In this document: one piece after another, positions 11,191 through 20,849 of the stretch
Layout of the letters: every line of letters starts with the position of its first letter
Numbering within the stretch: the stretch's first letter is position 1
Assembly: GCF_027887165.1 (NCBI RefSeq)
Contig: NC_077234.1
Span: 253,859,158 to 253,923,157 of the forward strand
Reading direction: 5' to 3'
Origin: Monodelphis domestica
Lineage: Eukaryota > Chordata > Mammalia > Didelphimorphia > Didelphidae
DNA length: 64,000 bases
Made by a program: the position numbers and the translations under genes
Notes under the pieces: generated by a model
Told to the model about the DNA's origin: nothing
Seen by the model: only the letters and a program-made list of their open reading frames with translations
The model's database searches: none

Positions 11191-12135
11191 GAGGTGAATT
11201 TTAAGCTTTCAGACTGTTCCCTCCCAATAGTGAAACACTTCTATAATACATTTTTTTTCAATTTGTACTCTCCTCCTGAAACTGGACCACAGATAATACT
11301 ATTATGAAAGTCCATATACAAGTTGGACACTGTTTTAGCTGATATGTTGTCATGGAATGTTAAGTATACATTTTTGAATTTTTAATTGTATTATTGTTTT
11401 TCTTTATATTTTAATAGGATCTTACCTAGGCATACCCCAAAGCCTTAGACTATAGAAACCTGCCATTGATTGTTAAATATTATGTGACCTTGACTAATAA
11501 TTGTGTCTGATTTCAGAAGAAGGGATCATCACAAAAGAGCCACTGCACAGTGCCAAGAAGCACAAGGTGAAAGAGACCCTGAATACATGCAGCATTGATG
11601 AGAATTTGCACCAAGACAGAGGACTTGTTTTGAGGTTTCAGGAAATGGCTATCTGACACCATCAGACGCTAGACTCCCTGTGCCAGATTTCTTACAAGTA
11701 CCTTAGTTTGGCTGCCACTTTGACTCCCCTGTCCCTAAGAGTGAAGGAAAGATCAGACCAGGGAATCACATATTTTCCCTTTTACTTCAAAATCTAGTCC
11801 TAAGTCCTTTTTAAATTTCTCTCTGTTCTCTGTTGTCCTTTAAGTTCATCTCCAAAGAAGTCACTTGAAAATGTTTCAGAGGAATAACATTTATTCCTAA
11901 ACACTCAATGTCACAGAGTACAACATGCAAATTAGGATTGTACTATTTTAACCTGCTATCATCAAGAGACAGAAAAAAATTATACTAATTTATAACATGT
12001 ATATTTATATACATAATTCTATCTCAATCATAATATTGTTTCTTAACTCTTGAACTACTCTCCTGCAGATTTTAGCTAAAGAGAGTTATTTAATATTCTG
12101 CAGGTAAAATATTATTGGCTCTGTAATCATAATTT
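11191..12135. other. Unassigned sequence after ERV-B
   Basis: Sequence of mixed complexity. A pyrimidine tract followed by ATTTCAG at about 11510-11516 looks like a splice acceptor, but no coding exon follows it. Part of this block may be a decayed retroviral 3' region. I cannot support that from motifs. Confidence 0.35.
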
Positions 12136-12245
12136 GTAGATTGAAATCCTAATTCCATCACTAAGAAACTCTGTGGTGTTAGGCAATTGATTTAATATTT
12201 TTGAGCCTCAGTGTCCTAATATGTCAAAGGAAAAAAGTGAGTTGT
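12136..12245 (+). mobile_element. MIR / CORE-SINE fossil
   Basis: Degenerate MIR-like order: TTGAAATCCTAATTCC, then GTTAGGCAATTGATTTAAT, then GAGCCTCAGTGTCCTAATAT, matching the MIR core and the CCTCAGTTTCC-type phrase. About 110 bp, heavily diverged. Confidence 0.55.
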
Positions 12246-12267
12246 TTCACTTATTAAGATGTTAAGT

Positions 12268-13560
12268 TGTTAACTCAAGTGTCTCTCTCTGGGCAAGACT
12301 GGTAGGTCAGACTGGAATGCCTCAGACCTGACTTTGAGATAAACTCAATTTGAATTGTTTTGAATATAACAAAAGGGTTTATTTTGAAAGGATTAGAACA
12401 AGGAAGGGAAGGAGGGCCAAAGAAAATTCCCTAAACTATAATTCACTAGATCTCCCCAAAATACTATTAATCCCTCAGGGGATTCCCTTCTGACTTCAAG
12501 CTGCCTATCTCTACTCTGTCTTTCTCTGAACCCCAATATTCCTATCTAGCTTTCCTGTCTATTGTCTCTCCAAAATAGTTTGGTAGAGAAATATAGTTCA
12601 AGATGCTTTGATAGGGTGGTGACAAAATAGCAAAGTCACCCTCAGGGCTCCAGCCTAGAGGCTGAAGATTTCCCTTGATGAAAGACAGTTGGTAACTTCT
12701 CGGGTTGTCTTCTCCTCAGTAATTCAGTTATTAATTTTGTAGCAGTCCACCCCTAGCTATGGGCAAGGGGAACAGTTGATATGTACAGATTGTCTTAGAA
12801 GAGAGCATGCTCAGGCTTGAGCATGCTCAGTATTGCACATGGCTGGGAAAGCCTCTGACCCTTGACCCCAGCTTCCCCCAGGTTAGGCGGGAACACAGGT
12901 TTCTTTGTGCTCACCTGGTTAAGAGAAGCCACACCTATACCTTGTCATTAACCAATGAGAATCATCCCTATGTACTGTGTATATTTGCATATCAAAGAGA
13001 TTAAATAGGGCCCAGACAGCTCCGCCTCGCTCTCTTCTGCTCTTCCTCCCTTCCAGCTCGCACTGATGGCTGTCCTTGCTGGAGCCTGGCCTTGGGCCAG
13101 GCTCCATCATTAATCTTTCTCTATCATCTCTCCGACCTGTGTGGTATTGAATCTGGATCTCTGGACTGGTAAAAGCCTTCGGAAGAGTCCCTTGATCAGA
13201 GCTTGGCTGTGGCTTATTGATAATTAATAAAGACTCATTCCTGCCACCTCATATCTCTACTTCGACTCCATCATCCCCCTCATGGTATATAAAACTTCTA
13301 TCCTTTCTCTAGCTTCCTACCTTAAAGCTTCTCTCTCCCTCTGAGGAAGCTTTAAATTTGAAAATGGTATCAGGAGTACAAGGAGGCAGCAACAGATGTA
13401 ATCTGGTGAATAAAATCTTTCTTATAGACCAAATGACGAATTGAGAGGAACCTCAGAGGCAGGGTTCAATGGCTTCCCACAGAAATTCAGTTAGTCCCCT
13501 CTGACAGAAGTGGTCTCTCAGCTCCAAAAATACAGGAACCAATGAAAAACTTCCAGTACA
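12268..13560 (-). mobile_element. LTR on the minus strand, split by a younger LTR
   Basis: Read on the reverse strand, the left block (12268-12737) carries an AATAAA (complement of TTTATT near 12380) and a terminal GAGTTAACA, as in an LTR R-U5 region. The right block (13283-13560) has CCAAT-like and TATA-like elements (complements of ACCAATGAAA and TTATAGACC). The two halves flank the plus-strand LTR at 12738-13282, so I read them as one older LTR cut in two. Borders are approximate. Confidence 0.4.
12738..13282 (+). mobile_element. Nested LTR (class II-like)
   Basis: This GC-richer 545-bp block starts TGTAGCAGTCC and ends near CCCCCTCA. It contains a CCAAT box (ACCAATGAGAATC, about 12950), a TATA-like GATTAAATAGG (about 13000), a C/T-rich start region, and AATAAA at 13226-13231. 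This is textbook LTR order, and the style recalls class II (betaretrovirus-like) LTRs. A matching target-site duplication was not found, so the ends may be a few bases off. Confidence 0.55.
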
Positions 13561-14006
13561 CTGGCCCTTCTTATAAAAATCGCCAACATTGTTTGGAACT
13601 TTATCCTTGTGTTCTGTTCATGAGCTCCATGAGCCAACCTGAATTGCAAAAGCAAGATTCTGTGTCTTGCACACTTCTCTCTTCTTTTCTATATTTTAAT
13701 ACAAACTGTGGAAGAAAATACTTCCAGTATATATGTCACTTGAGTATGGAGAGGAAAGGCATTCACGCATATTAGAGTACCAAAGAACCATGAGTAATTA
13801 TTAGAGAAAGTATATCTATTTAACATAATATTTCACAATTATATGGTAACTCAAGTTTCATAATGTACTTGTGAAGGTTCACAGTGTGAACAAGGTTCCC
13901 ATGAAAACTTTTGGGAGATATGTAGGGTCAGTACCATTACTGACATTTTTAATAATTGAGTTAACAGACTCACAGGTAGTAGGAAAGGCAAAATGGTATA
14001 GAGAAG
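13561..14006. other. Unassigned sequence
   Basis: I see no repeat family, conserved frame or RNA gene here. The 77- and 96-residue ORFs that touch it have no recognisable domain. Confidence 0.4.
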
Positions 14007-14230
14007 CATTAGTTAAGTACTGGCATGTGTGCCAGGCAGGCATGGGCAGAGCTGTTCTGTATCCCCCTCTTGCCAGTGCCCAAGAACATTTTTTTTGCAT
14101 GCCTCACTCCTCTCTCCAACTGCCCAAAGCAAGCACTTCTTCCCTCTGTTCTCTGGGGTAATTTGAGAGGCTCACAGGCAGCTTGAAGTCACAATTTGGG
14201 ACGGAGACTCAAAAACATTCACCAATGCTG
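14007..14230 (+). mobile_element. hAT-like non-autonomous DNA transposon
   Basis: The left end reads ACTGGCATGTGTGCCAGGCA. The right end reads CACAATTTGGGACGGAGACT, then CAAAAACATTCACCAATG. The same left and right sequences, in the same order, bound the element at 31304-31521 (GCATGTGTGCCAG; CAGTTTGGGTACTCAGTGTC; AAAAGGTTCTCCATAG). Ends of this kind, with a GTTCGCCATCACTG-like terminus, belong to marsupial hAT-Charlie relatives. An 8-bp duplication (TAGAGAAG/TAAAGAGG) is only partly preserved. There is no transposase. Confidence 0.55.
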
Positions 14231-14252
14231 CTAAAGAGGGTGGACTATTGGA
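14203..14252 (+). repeat. 50-bp perfect direct repeat, copy 1
   Basis: A 50-bp stretch starting GGAGACTCAAAAACATTCAC and ending GGTGGACTATTGGA recurs without a mismatch at 14976-15025. It covers the right end of the hAT-like element plus about 20 bp of flank. Confidence 0.9.
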
Positions 14253-14440
14253 ACTGGAATTAAGAAGATCTAGGTTCAAAGCCCTTCTTTAATATGTAAT
14301 ACCTACGTGAAACTGGGCAAGTGAGTTACCTTCTCAGAGCAAATTTCTTTATCTTTAAAATGAGGATATTATTAGAACTTACCTCCCAGGCTTTGAAATA
14401 ACATGTGTATGATATTATATATGTAATCTTTGGTTTGATA
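14231..14440 (+). mobile_element. MIR / CORE-SINE fossil
   Basis: MIR-like order: AAGATCTAGGTTCAAAGCCC, GAAACTGGGCAAGTGAGTTA, CTTTATCTTTAAAATGAGGA and TTACCTCCCAGGC. Diverged, but all CORE-SINE landmarks are in order. Confidence 0.65.
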
Positions 14441-15424
14441 TCACTATGGATAAATGGATTTACTTATTATTTGCTGTGTGCATTCATTGTGATACAGGCA
14501 TTTGGTAGGAAGGGATCACACATTTGATATATAGTTTGGGGCACATTCCCTGTTAAGGAATAGCTAATGAATGCAGTTTAGAGTTAAAAATTATTTCCCT
14601 CTTAGACTAACAATATGGGGCAGAGCAATATTATTAGCAGATATAACTGTAGTCTTGTAGATCTTTTTATCTAAGGAAAACAGAGATGCCATCTGTCCTC
14701 TGGCAACAACCTTCTTGGAGGAACCAAAGTCTCTCTTGGAAAAGGATGGGGGAAGAAGATTCTAGAAATATCTTTTTATGCCTCCCTGCAATGTACATCT
14801 ATTTAGCCCCATGTGAACACTAATAACATGTAGGTAGCACAGTATACCACTTACATATAAAAGTACACATTTGTTTATGCATGTGTATTTGCATTATGTT
14901 TATATGTAGAGATGTGTGTAGTGCTTTGCAAACCTCAAGAGTCTCTTTTCAAAAAGGCTATTGCCTTTTTGGTATGGAGACTCAAAAACATTCACCAATG
15001 CTGCTAAAGAGGGTGGACTATTGGACTATGTAATAGCTAACTATTAGACACATAATTTAATCCACAATTTTCCTAACAAGTCTAATTTATTTTCCAGTAT
15101 ACAATGTTGACTCTCAAATTCCATGGTTATTAAATCAGTAAAATATTCATTCCACAAGGAACCAGAAGCATTCTAAATAAAATATAATACATTAAAATGA
15201 TATTTTTCTGTAAATAATGCAGGATTGATTTAAAATAGTTTAGCTTTGAGACATACATTACTTTTACCTTTTCTCCAAATAATTGGGGGTTTACTGCAGT
15301 CTGATGTGAATGGTACTGCAGCACAGAAAGTAATTGCATTATAGACAAATGAGAAGACTGACATTTAAGTCTGAGTGTTAAGTCAATTTGAACATAAAAA
15401 TAGATAATATGCAAAGTAGAGTTT
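14441..15424. other. Mostly unassigned sequence around the second 50-bp repeat
   Basis: AT-rich sequence. GTGCTTTGCAAACCTC near 14921-14936 may be a remnant of a MIR/L2-type 3' end. Apart from the repeat at 14976-15025, nothing else is recognised. Confidence 0.4.
14976..15025 (+). repeat. 50-bp perfect direct repeat, copy 2
   Basis: Identical to 14203-14252. Here there is no hAT element upstream, only GCCTTTTTGGTAT, so this copy is the derived one. Confidence 0.9.
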
Positions 15425-15920
15425 TAATTATTTTTCTATTTAGAATATTTTTCATGGTTACATTATTCATGATTTTCCCACCCCTCTTCCTTTTCCCCTC
15501 TCAGGGATGACATGAAATTCCACTGAGTTATACATGTATCATTGTTCAAAACCTATTTCCATGTTATTCATATTTGCAATAGAGTGATCTTTTAACATCA
15601 AAAATCTAATCATATCCCTACTGAACTAAGTGACTGATCATTTGTTTTTCTTCTGCATTTCTATTCCCACAGTTCTTTCTCCAGATATAGATAGCTTTCT
15701 TTCTCATAAGTTCTACTAGATTGTCTTGGGTCATTGCATTGCTGCTAGTAGAAAAGTCTATTCTATATTCTATTGTGCTATAATGAATCAGTCTCTGTGT
15801 GCAATGTTCTTCTGGTTCTGCTCCTTTCACACTGCATCAATTCTTGGAAGTCTTTCCAGGTCACATGGAATTCCTTCATTTCTTTATTCCTTTTGGCACA
15901 ATAATAATCCATCACCAACG

Positions 15921-15966
15921 TATAACCTATATATTAGGTTATACCTATATATTAGGTTATAACCTA
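15921..15966. repeat. Palindromic filler at L1 deletion junction
   Basis: Two overlapping inverted repeats occur: ATAACCTA (15922-15929) with TAGGTTAT (15935-15942), and the perfect palindrome AGGTTATAACCT (15954-15965). They lie exactly between the endonuclease and 3' UTR parts of the L1. Confidence 0.75.
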
Positions 15967-16515
15967 TGCCCTAATACATGGTCAATTTTTGTGAATGTAC
16001 CATGTGCTGCTGAAAAGAGGGTGTGTTCCTTTTTGTCCCTATTTATTTTTCTCCACATGTCTACTAACTCTAATTTTTCTAAGATTTCATTCACTTCTCT
16101 TACCTCTTTCTTATTTATTTTTGGGTTTGATTTATCTAGTTCAGATAGAGGAAGGTTCAGGTCTCCCACTAGTATAGTTTTTCTATCTATTTCGTCCTTG
16201 AGTTCCTCTAGTTTCTCCTTTAGAAATTTGGATGCTATGCCATTTGGTGCATACATGTTGAGTACTGATATTTCCTCATTTTCTATTCTGCCTTTTATCA
16301 GGATGTAATTACCTTCCGTATCTCTTTTAACTAGATTTATTTTTACTTTGGCTTTGTCAAATATCATGATTGCAACTCCTGCCTTCTTTTTATCAGTTGA
16401 TACCCAATAGTTTTAGCTCCATCCTCTTACTTTGACACTACGTGTGTCTACCTTCTTCGTGTGTGTTTCTTGTAGACAGCATATGGTAGGATTTTGGTTT
16501 CTAATCCATTCTGCT
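15957..16515 (-). pseudogene. L1 ORF2 endonuclease domain remnant
   Basis: L1 ORF2p nicks target DNA with an APE-like endonuclease to prime reverse transcription. Read from 16515 downward, this copy shows CLQETHT (the catalytic Glu region), VKVRGWS followed by a stop, NYWVSTDKKKAGVAIMIF, NMYAPNG, GDLNLPLSELD and FTKIDHVLGHRL. These correspond to the Glu, Tyr, Asp/Asn and Asp-His active-site motifs of the family. Only one internal stop was seen. The frame ends immediately after the endonuclease, at a palindromic junction (15921-15966) beyond which 3' UTR sequence follows. It cannot act alone because the reverse transcriptase is deleted. Confidence 0.8.
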
Positions 16516-17056
16516 ATTCACTTGCGTTTTATGGGTGAGTGCATTGCATTCACATTCAGAGTTATGATTACTAGTTGTGTATTTCCCAGCATTTTGATTT
16601 CTACTCCTAGTTCTGCCTTTTCTTCTTTCACTATTTCCATCTACAACAATGTTTTGTTTTTAATCAGTCCCCCTAATTCCCACCCTTATTTACTTCCCTT
16701 TATACCCCCTTCCTTCTTATTCCCCTCTTATATTATTTACAGTCTTTTTACACTACCCCTCCACACTCTCCCTCCCTTATACTGCTTCCCTCCCGACCAA
16801 TCCATTTCTTACCCTTCTACTTCCCTATAGGGCACAAATCATTTCTCTGCCCCAATGTATTTGCTTTTTCTTCCCTCATTGAGTCAATTACAATGCACAT
16901 GAGTTGAGTATTTCCTATCTCCAACTTCTTTACCTACCCTTCCAGTTTTTTATTTTTTGCTCCCTCCTGCCATGAGCTTCTTTGTGACATATAAATTTAC
17001 CCCCTTTTGTTTCTTTTCCCATTTCTTTTAGTATTAACTCCTTTTTAAGCTCTCGT

Positions 17057-17083
17057 TGTATATATATATATATATATATATAT
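17057..17083. repeat. (TA)n microsatellite
   Basis: About 27 bp of alternating TA directly before the RTE tail. It may have been the insertion site or grown at the insertion's edge. Confidence 0.9.
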
Positions 17084-17277
17084 CTTGCTGCTGAGTATGA
17101 ATGCCGACACCAGGCCACAACTGCACCTCCAGTAACAACTGGTGTTCTGGTGTTCCATGCCCCATGTGCTACAAACTTTGTGCCTCAGTCTTTGGACTCC
17201 AAAGCCATATGAGAGTACACTGTAGATGATAATGCACAAAGACAATAGTCATTCTCGGTCACCGAGAGACTACCACT
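17084..17277 (+). mobile_element. RTE LINE 3' tail inserted in L1
   Basis: The segment matches the 3' end of the RTE copy at 57.4 kb in reverse complement (GATGATAATGCACAAAGACA; CTCGGTCACC; GAGACTACCACTA). It encodes the end of the RTE protein, with CYKLCASVFGLQSHMRVH followed two codons later by a stop. It is 5' truncated to under 200 bp and lies in the L1 inter-ORF region, opposite in orientation to that L1. Confidence 0.8.
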
Positions 17278-17530
17278 AATCTATATACATATTTATATCT
17301 TGGCATTTCATCCAAAAAGTATGTCACTGTTCCCTCTAAGTGTAATTCTTCTAGCTGCCCAGGTGATAATAACAATTTTTAAGAGTTACCAATAACCTCT
17401 TTTCTTATAGGGATACATATAATTTTAACTTATTGGGTCTCTTAAAAAACGGTTTTTTTTGTTTTGATTTTCTTTTTTCCTTCTTTCTTAATTACCCTTT
17501 GATGATTCTCTTGAGTTCTGTGCTTGGGCA

Positions 17531-18460
17531 TCAAACTTTCCTTTCAAGTCTGGTCTTTTCTTTACAAATGCTTGGAATTCTTCCATTTTGTTGAATGATC
17601 ACACTTTCCCTGGTTAACAATAGAGTCAGTTTTGCTGGATAGTTGATTCTTGATTGTAGACCTAGTTCCCTTGCTTTCTGGAATATCATATTCCATGCCT
17701 TTTGGTCCTTCAATGTAGATGCAGCCAGATCCTGTGTTATCCTCACTTTGGTTCCATGGTATCTTGATGACTTCTTAGCAGCTTGTAATATTTTTTCCTT
17801 GGTCTGATAGTTCTTAAATTTGGCTATAATATTCCTGGGTATTGTCAGTTGGGGATTAAGTACAGGAGGTGATCTGTGGATTCTTTCAATCTCCACTTTT
17901 CTCTCTTGTTCTAGAATATCAGGACAGTTTTCTTGGATAATTTCCTGTAGTATGATGTCCAGGCTTTTTCTTTTGTCATGGTCTTCCGATAGACCAATGA
18001 TTCTTAAGTTGTCTCTCCTGGAATAATGTTCTAAATCTTCTGTTTTGTGAATGAGATGCTTCATATTATCCTCAATTTTTTTTTCATTCTTTTGATTTTG
18101 TTTTATAGTGTCCTATTGCCTTGTGAAGTCTCTTGTTTCTAATTGTTGTATTCTGGTTCTTAAAGACTAGATTTCATCCTTGGCTTTTTGGCCACCTTTC
18201 TCCTTCTGGTCTGATTTTCCTTGGAGGCCATCTTTCATTTTCTTTGCCTCATCTTTCATTCTCTTTGCCTCATTTTCAAGCTGGTTGATTTTGGCTTTCA
18301 AGACACTATTTTCTGTTTCCAGATGACTTATCTTACTTTTTAAGTTCTTTTCCCAGTGGTTTTCATCCTCTCTTAATTGTGTTTTGAATTGTGTCTTGAG
18401 TTCTTCCAGAGCCTGTATCCAATTCACTGGGGTTTCTGTTTATTTTCTTGGTGTTCCCAT
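17531..18460 (-). pseudogene. L1 ORF1 (RNA-binding protein), three nonsense codons
   Basis: ORF1p is the trimeric RNA chaperone of the L1 particle. From the ATG at 18460 (MGTPRK) the frame runs about 310 codons without a frameshift. A coiled coil occupies codons ~15-130 (LKSKISHLETENSVLKAKIN, QLENEAKRMKDEAKKMKD). An RRM begins with SRRDNLRIIGL, and the C-terminal domain contains KVRITQDLAAST and AWNMIFQKARELGL. Three in-frame stops occur: TAA at codon 7, TAG near 18167, and TAG near 18113. Absence of indels suggests a comparatively young copy. The start was chosen because the coiled coil directly follows it. Confidence 0.85.
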
Positions 18461-18738
18461 ATCCTTCCCTGTCCTGTTTTCTCTTTGTTCATTGACTGTA
18501 TAAAAGCTGTCAATTGTAATTTATTTTTTCTTTTTCTGTTGTTTGCTCATATTTACCCCTTCTTTACTCCCTGTAGTTTCCTGAGCTCTTGTTTCTCTCA
18601 TTTTTTTGTGGTTTTGGACTTTTCCTTCACCTTCACCCTTGGAGCTTTGTTAGCAAATCTTTCAGAGCAGTCTTTGGGGGAAGGATGTTGAAACTTGAGA
18701 TTTGCTGCCCTCTCTAGGCTTTGATGGGATTAAGTACA

Positions 18739-18741
<3 letters not shown>

Positions 18742-18787
<46 letters not shown>
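18742..18787. repeat. (GT)n microsatellite
   Basis: About 23 GT units within the L1 5' UTR ((CA)n on the L1 sense strand). Confidence 0.95.
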
Positions 18788-19321
18788 TGGGGGGTTGGAG
18801 TTTGAGCTTCCCTGCCCTCTGAAATCTTTGGTGGGATTAAGTCCAGCTGGGTTGCTGGATATGCCCTGAGACCAAAACCTCGTGAAGGGGGCTTCACAAT
18901 ATGGAGTTCCTCTGCTGCTCCAAGTAGGCTGCCTGCTCTATACTCCCTGTTTCTTTTCTAACTTCTTCCCCACTGCCTGTTTTGGAAGCTCTGAGCCTGG
19001 CACAGCTTTACCCACAAGGTACTTCCTCTATATCAGCACCTTTGCCCACCCAGAGGTTCCAACTGCCACTGGAAGCTTAGAGGTCTACATGGTGAAGAGG
19101 TCCTGGAACCTTCCTTCTTTCTTCCCCTTAAACTGGAGTGTTCTTGAATTTCGGTTTTGGGGGGCATACCTTTTAAGTTGAGCCCAGCAGGAGTGTTCCT
19201 TGGCTCTGTCTTGTTAGGTTTGATTTTCAGTCCACTAGGACCATTTAGAATGTAATAAGTAAAGAAGGGTTTTCAGAGGTCTGAACTTTCACTGCCTCTA
19301 TGCTGCCATCTTGAATCTGCC

Positions 19322-19620
19322 TACTCCATAGCTTTTAAATGGTTTCTTTCTAGCAGTTTGAAGTATTTTTCCTTAGTTTGGTAGCTCTTGAATTTAGTTA
19401 TTATATTCCTTGAAGTTGTCATTTGAGGGTTTCTTTCTGGAGGTAATCTGTGAATTCTTTTAATTTCAATTTTCTTTTTGTGTTCAAGGGTCTCTGAGTA
19501 ATTATCTTTGATAATTTCTTGTAACATAATGTCCAAGGTTTTTTCTTCTTTATGGCCTTCAGGTAGTCTAATAATTCTCATATTGTCTCTCCTAGATCTA
19601 TTTTCAAAGTCATTTTTTCC
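19322..19620 (-). pseudogene. L1 ORF1 RRM fragment
   Basis: Reads SRRDNMRIIRLPEGHKEEK, then LDIMLQEIIKDNYSETLEHK, then KIEIKRIHRLPPERNPQMTT and FKSYQTKEKYFKLLE. It aligns along its length with the ORF1 copy at 17.5-18.1 kb (LRIIGLSEDH; KVEIERIHRSPP). The C-terminal domain is missing because the younger L1 starts at 19321. Confidence 0.8.
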
Positions 19621-19707
19621 CCATATTTCATGTTTTCCCTTTTTTTTTCATTCCTTTGATTCTGCTTTGTAGTTTCTTGATTTCTCTTGAAATTAGTTTC
19701 TAGATGG

Positions 19708-20348
19708 TGTAAGGTTTGTATTAAATAGTTCAACAAAGTGAGGAGAGCAGTTTAGCAGAAACTTTGTTTAATTTAAGAAAGATATACAGATATAAAAGTA
19801 GAGATTATAAATCTTATACCACATAAATATGCCTAAAATTCCCAATACTACCTAAAATTTCCTAAAACTCTCTCTGACTTCTCAAAATAGATGCTTCTAA
19901 CTGGCACACCAAGCCTAATCTACTATAGTCTCTCTATAAATTATTCACTAACTACCAACTCCCTAAAATAATATATAGCCACCATGCACTCCTTCAATCA
20001 GTTTTCTATATCAGCCCAACTGTCAGCAACCACTGCCAGAAACTCCTTGTCTCAGAGACTGACTTCTTGTGCTCTTGAGATCTTAGAGGTAAAATACCTC
20101 CAACTATCATTGGCTGCTTCCTTATCTCCTCAATCACCAACTGTTCCCCCAAATATCCTGTCAGAGGGAAGGCTACTTCCTCTACTCAGGTCCTGGTTTC
20201 TTTCATAATGGAATCTTCAGCTCTGACTCACTGACTCACTGAACCTGTCAGTTCTGATATACTTAGAAACCCTGCTCTCTAGACTCTTAAGGAGTCAGAG
20301 GGAGATATTTAGAAAATCCCTTTAATAATGATCAATCTCTTGATATCA
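19708..20348 (-). mobile_element. LTR-like insertion with long target duplication
   Basis: On the reverse strand it begins TGATATCAAGAG and ends AAACCTTACA. It contains a CCAAT (GCAGCCAATGATAG), a TATA-like GGCTATATATTATTTTAGG and an ATTAAA near the 3' side, the order expected of an LTR. It is flanked on both sides by ATTAGTTTCTAGATGGT (19692-19708 and 20348-20364), a perfect 15-17-bp duplication, inside L1 ORF1. That length suits target-primed retroposition rather than retroviral integration. Confidence 0.55.
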
Positions 20349-20849
20349 TTAGTTTCTAGATGGTCAATTCTGATTTTGAAGGCCTGAGTTTTCTGTCAGT
20401 TTTTTGTTTTCCTTTTTAAATTGGCCCATTTCTTTTTGCTATCATTTTAATTTCTCTTTCCCACTTTTCCTCTGCCCCTCTTAATTGTTTTTTCAAGTCC
20501 TATCTGAGTTCTTCCAGAGTCTGTGTCGAATCCATATTTTTCTTTTGGACTTTGTATGTGTTTCCTTTGATTTCACTGTCCTCTTCTGTGTCTTGTACCT
20601 TGTTCTTTCTCTCCATAAAAATTCTTTAGAGTTAGGTGCTTTTTTTGTTGTTTGCTAATTTTTTTATGTTTGTTCATTCATTGCCTACCTTTTCAGTTTT
20701 TCTTTTCTTGAAAGTTGTTTCACACTATCTCCTAGTTGGTTCTTTCACCCCTGTATTCATTTTGTGGTAATATTTTAATCTTGTCAGAGGAGATTCTCAT
20801 GGTGGAATGGAGCAGCTCTGGAACACTTTGCCATATTGGCTATACCCCC

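Larger units (their letters stand above)
15425..19321 (-). mobile_element. L1 with 5' UTR, ORF1 and partial ORF2 (internally deleted)
   Basis: On the reverse strand the order is: 5' end GGCAGATTCAAGATGGCAGC (19321-19302); a 5' UTR of about 860 bp holding a (CA)n tract; ORF1 (18460-17531); the inter-ORF spacer; the ORF2 endonuclease (about 16515-15957); then a direct jump to the 3' UTR (15920-15425). The reverse transcriptase and ORF2 C-terminus are missing. An RTE tail is inserted at 17084-17277. This is the most complete L1 in the window and sits inside an older L1 ORF1 that resumes at 19322. Confidence 0.8.
19322..20845 (-). mobile_element. L1 5' portion (5' UTR and ORF1), interrupted
   Basis: This is an older minus-strand L1. 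Its 5' end is near 20845 (reverse strand TAGCCAATATGGCAAAGTG). The ORF1 coiled coil lies at about 20360-20620 and the ORF1 RRM at 19321-19620 (NMRIIRLPEGHKEEKTLDIM, ITKFKSYQTKEK). It is cut at 19322 by the younger L1 and within ORF1 by the LTR-like block 19708-20348. Confidence 0.75.

Noticed and set aside
11500..11760. Possible exon after an ATTTCAG acceptor-like site
   Set aside because: No frame stays open and no donor with coding sequence follows; at best a decayed viral splice site.
15799..16308. 169-residue plus-strand ORF
   Set aside because: It is the complement of the L1 endonuclease frame and the 3' UTR and crosses the deletion junction.
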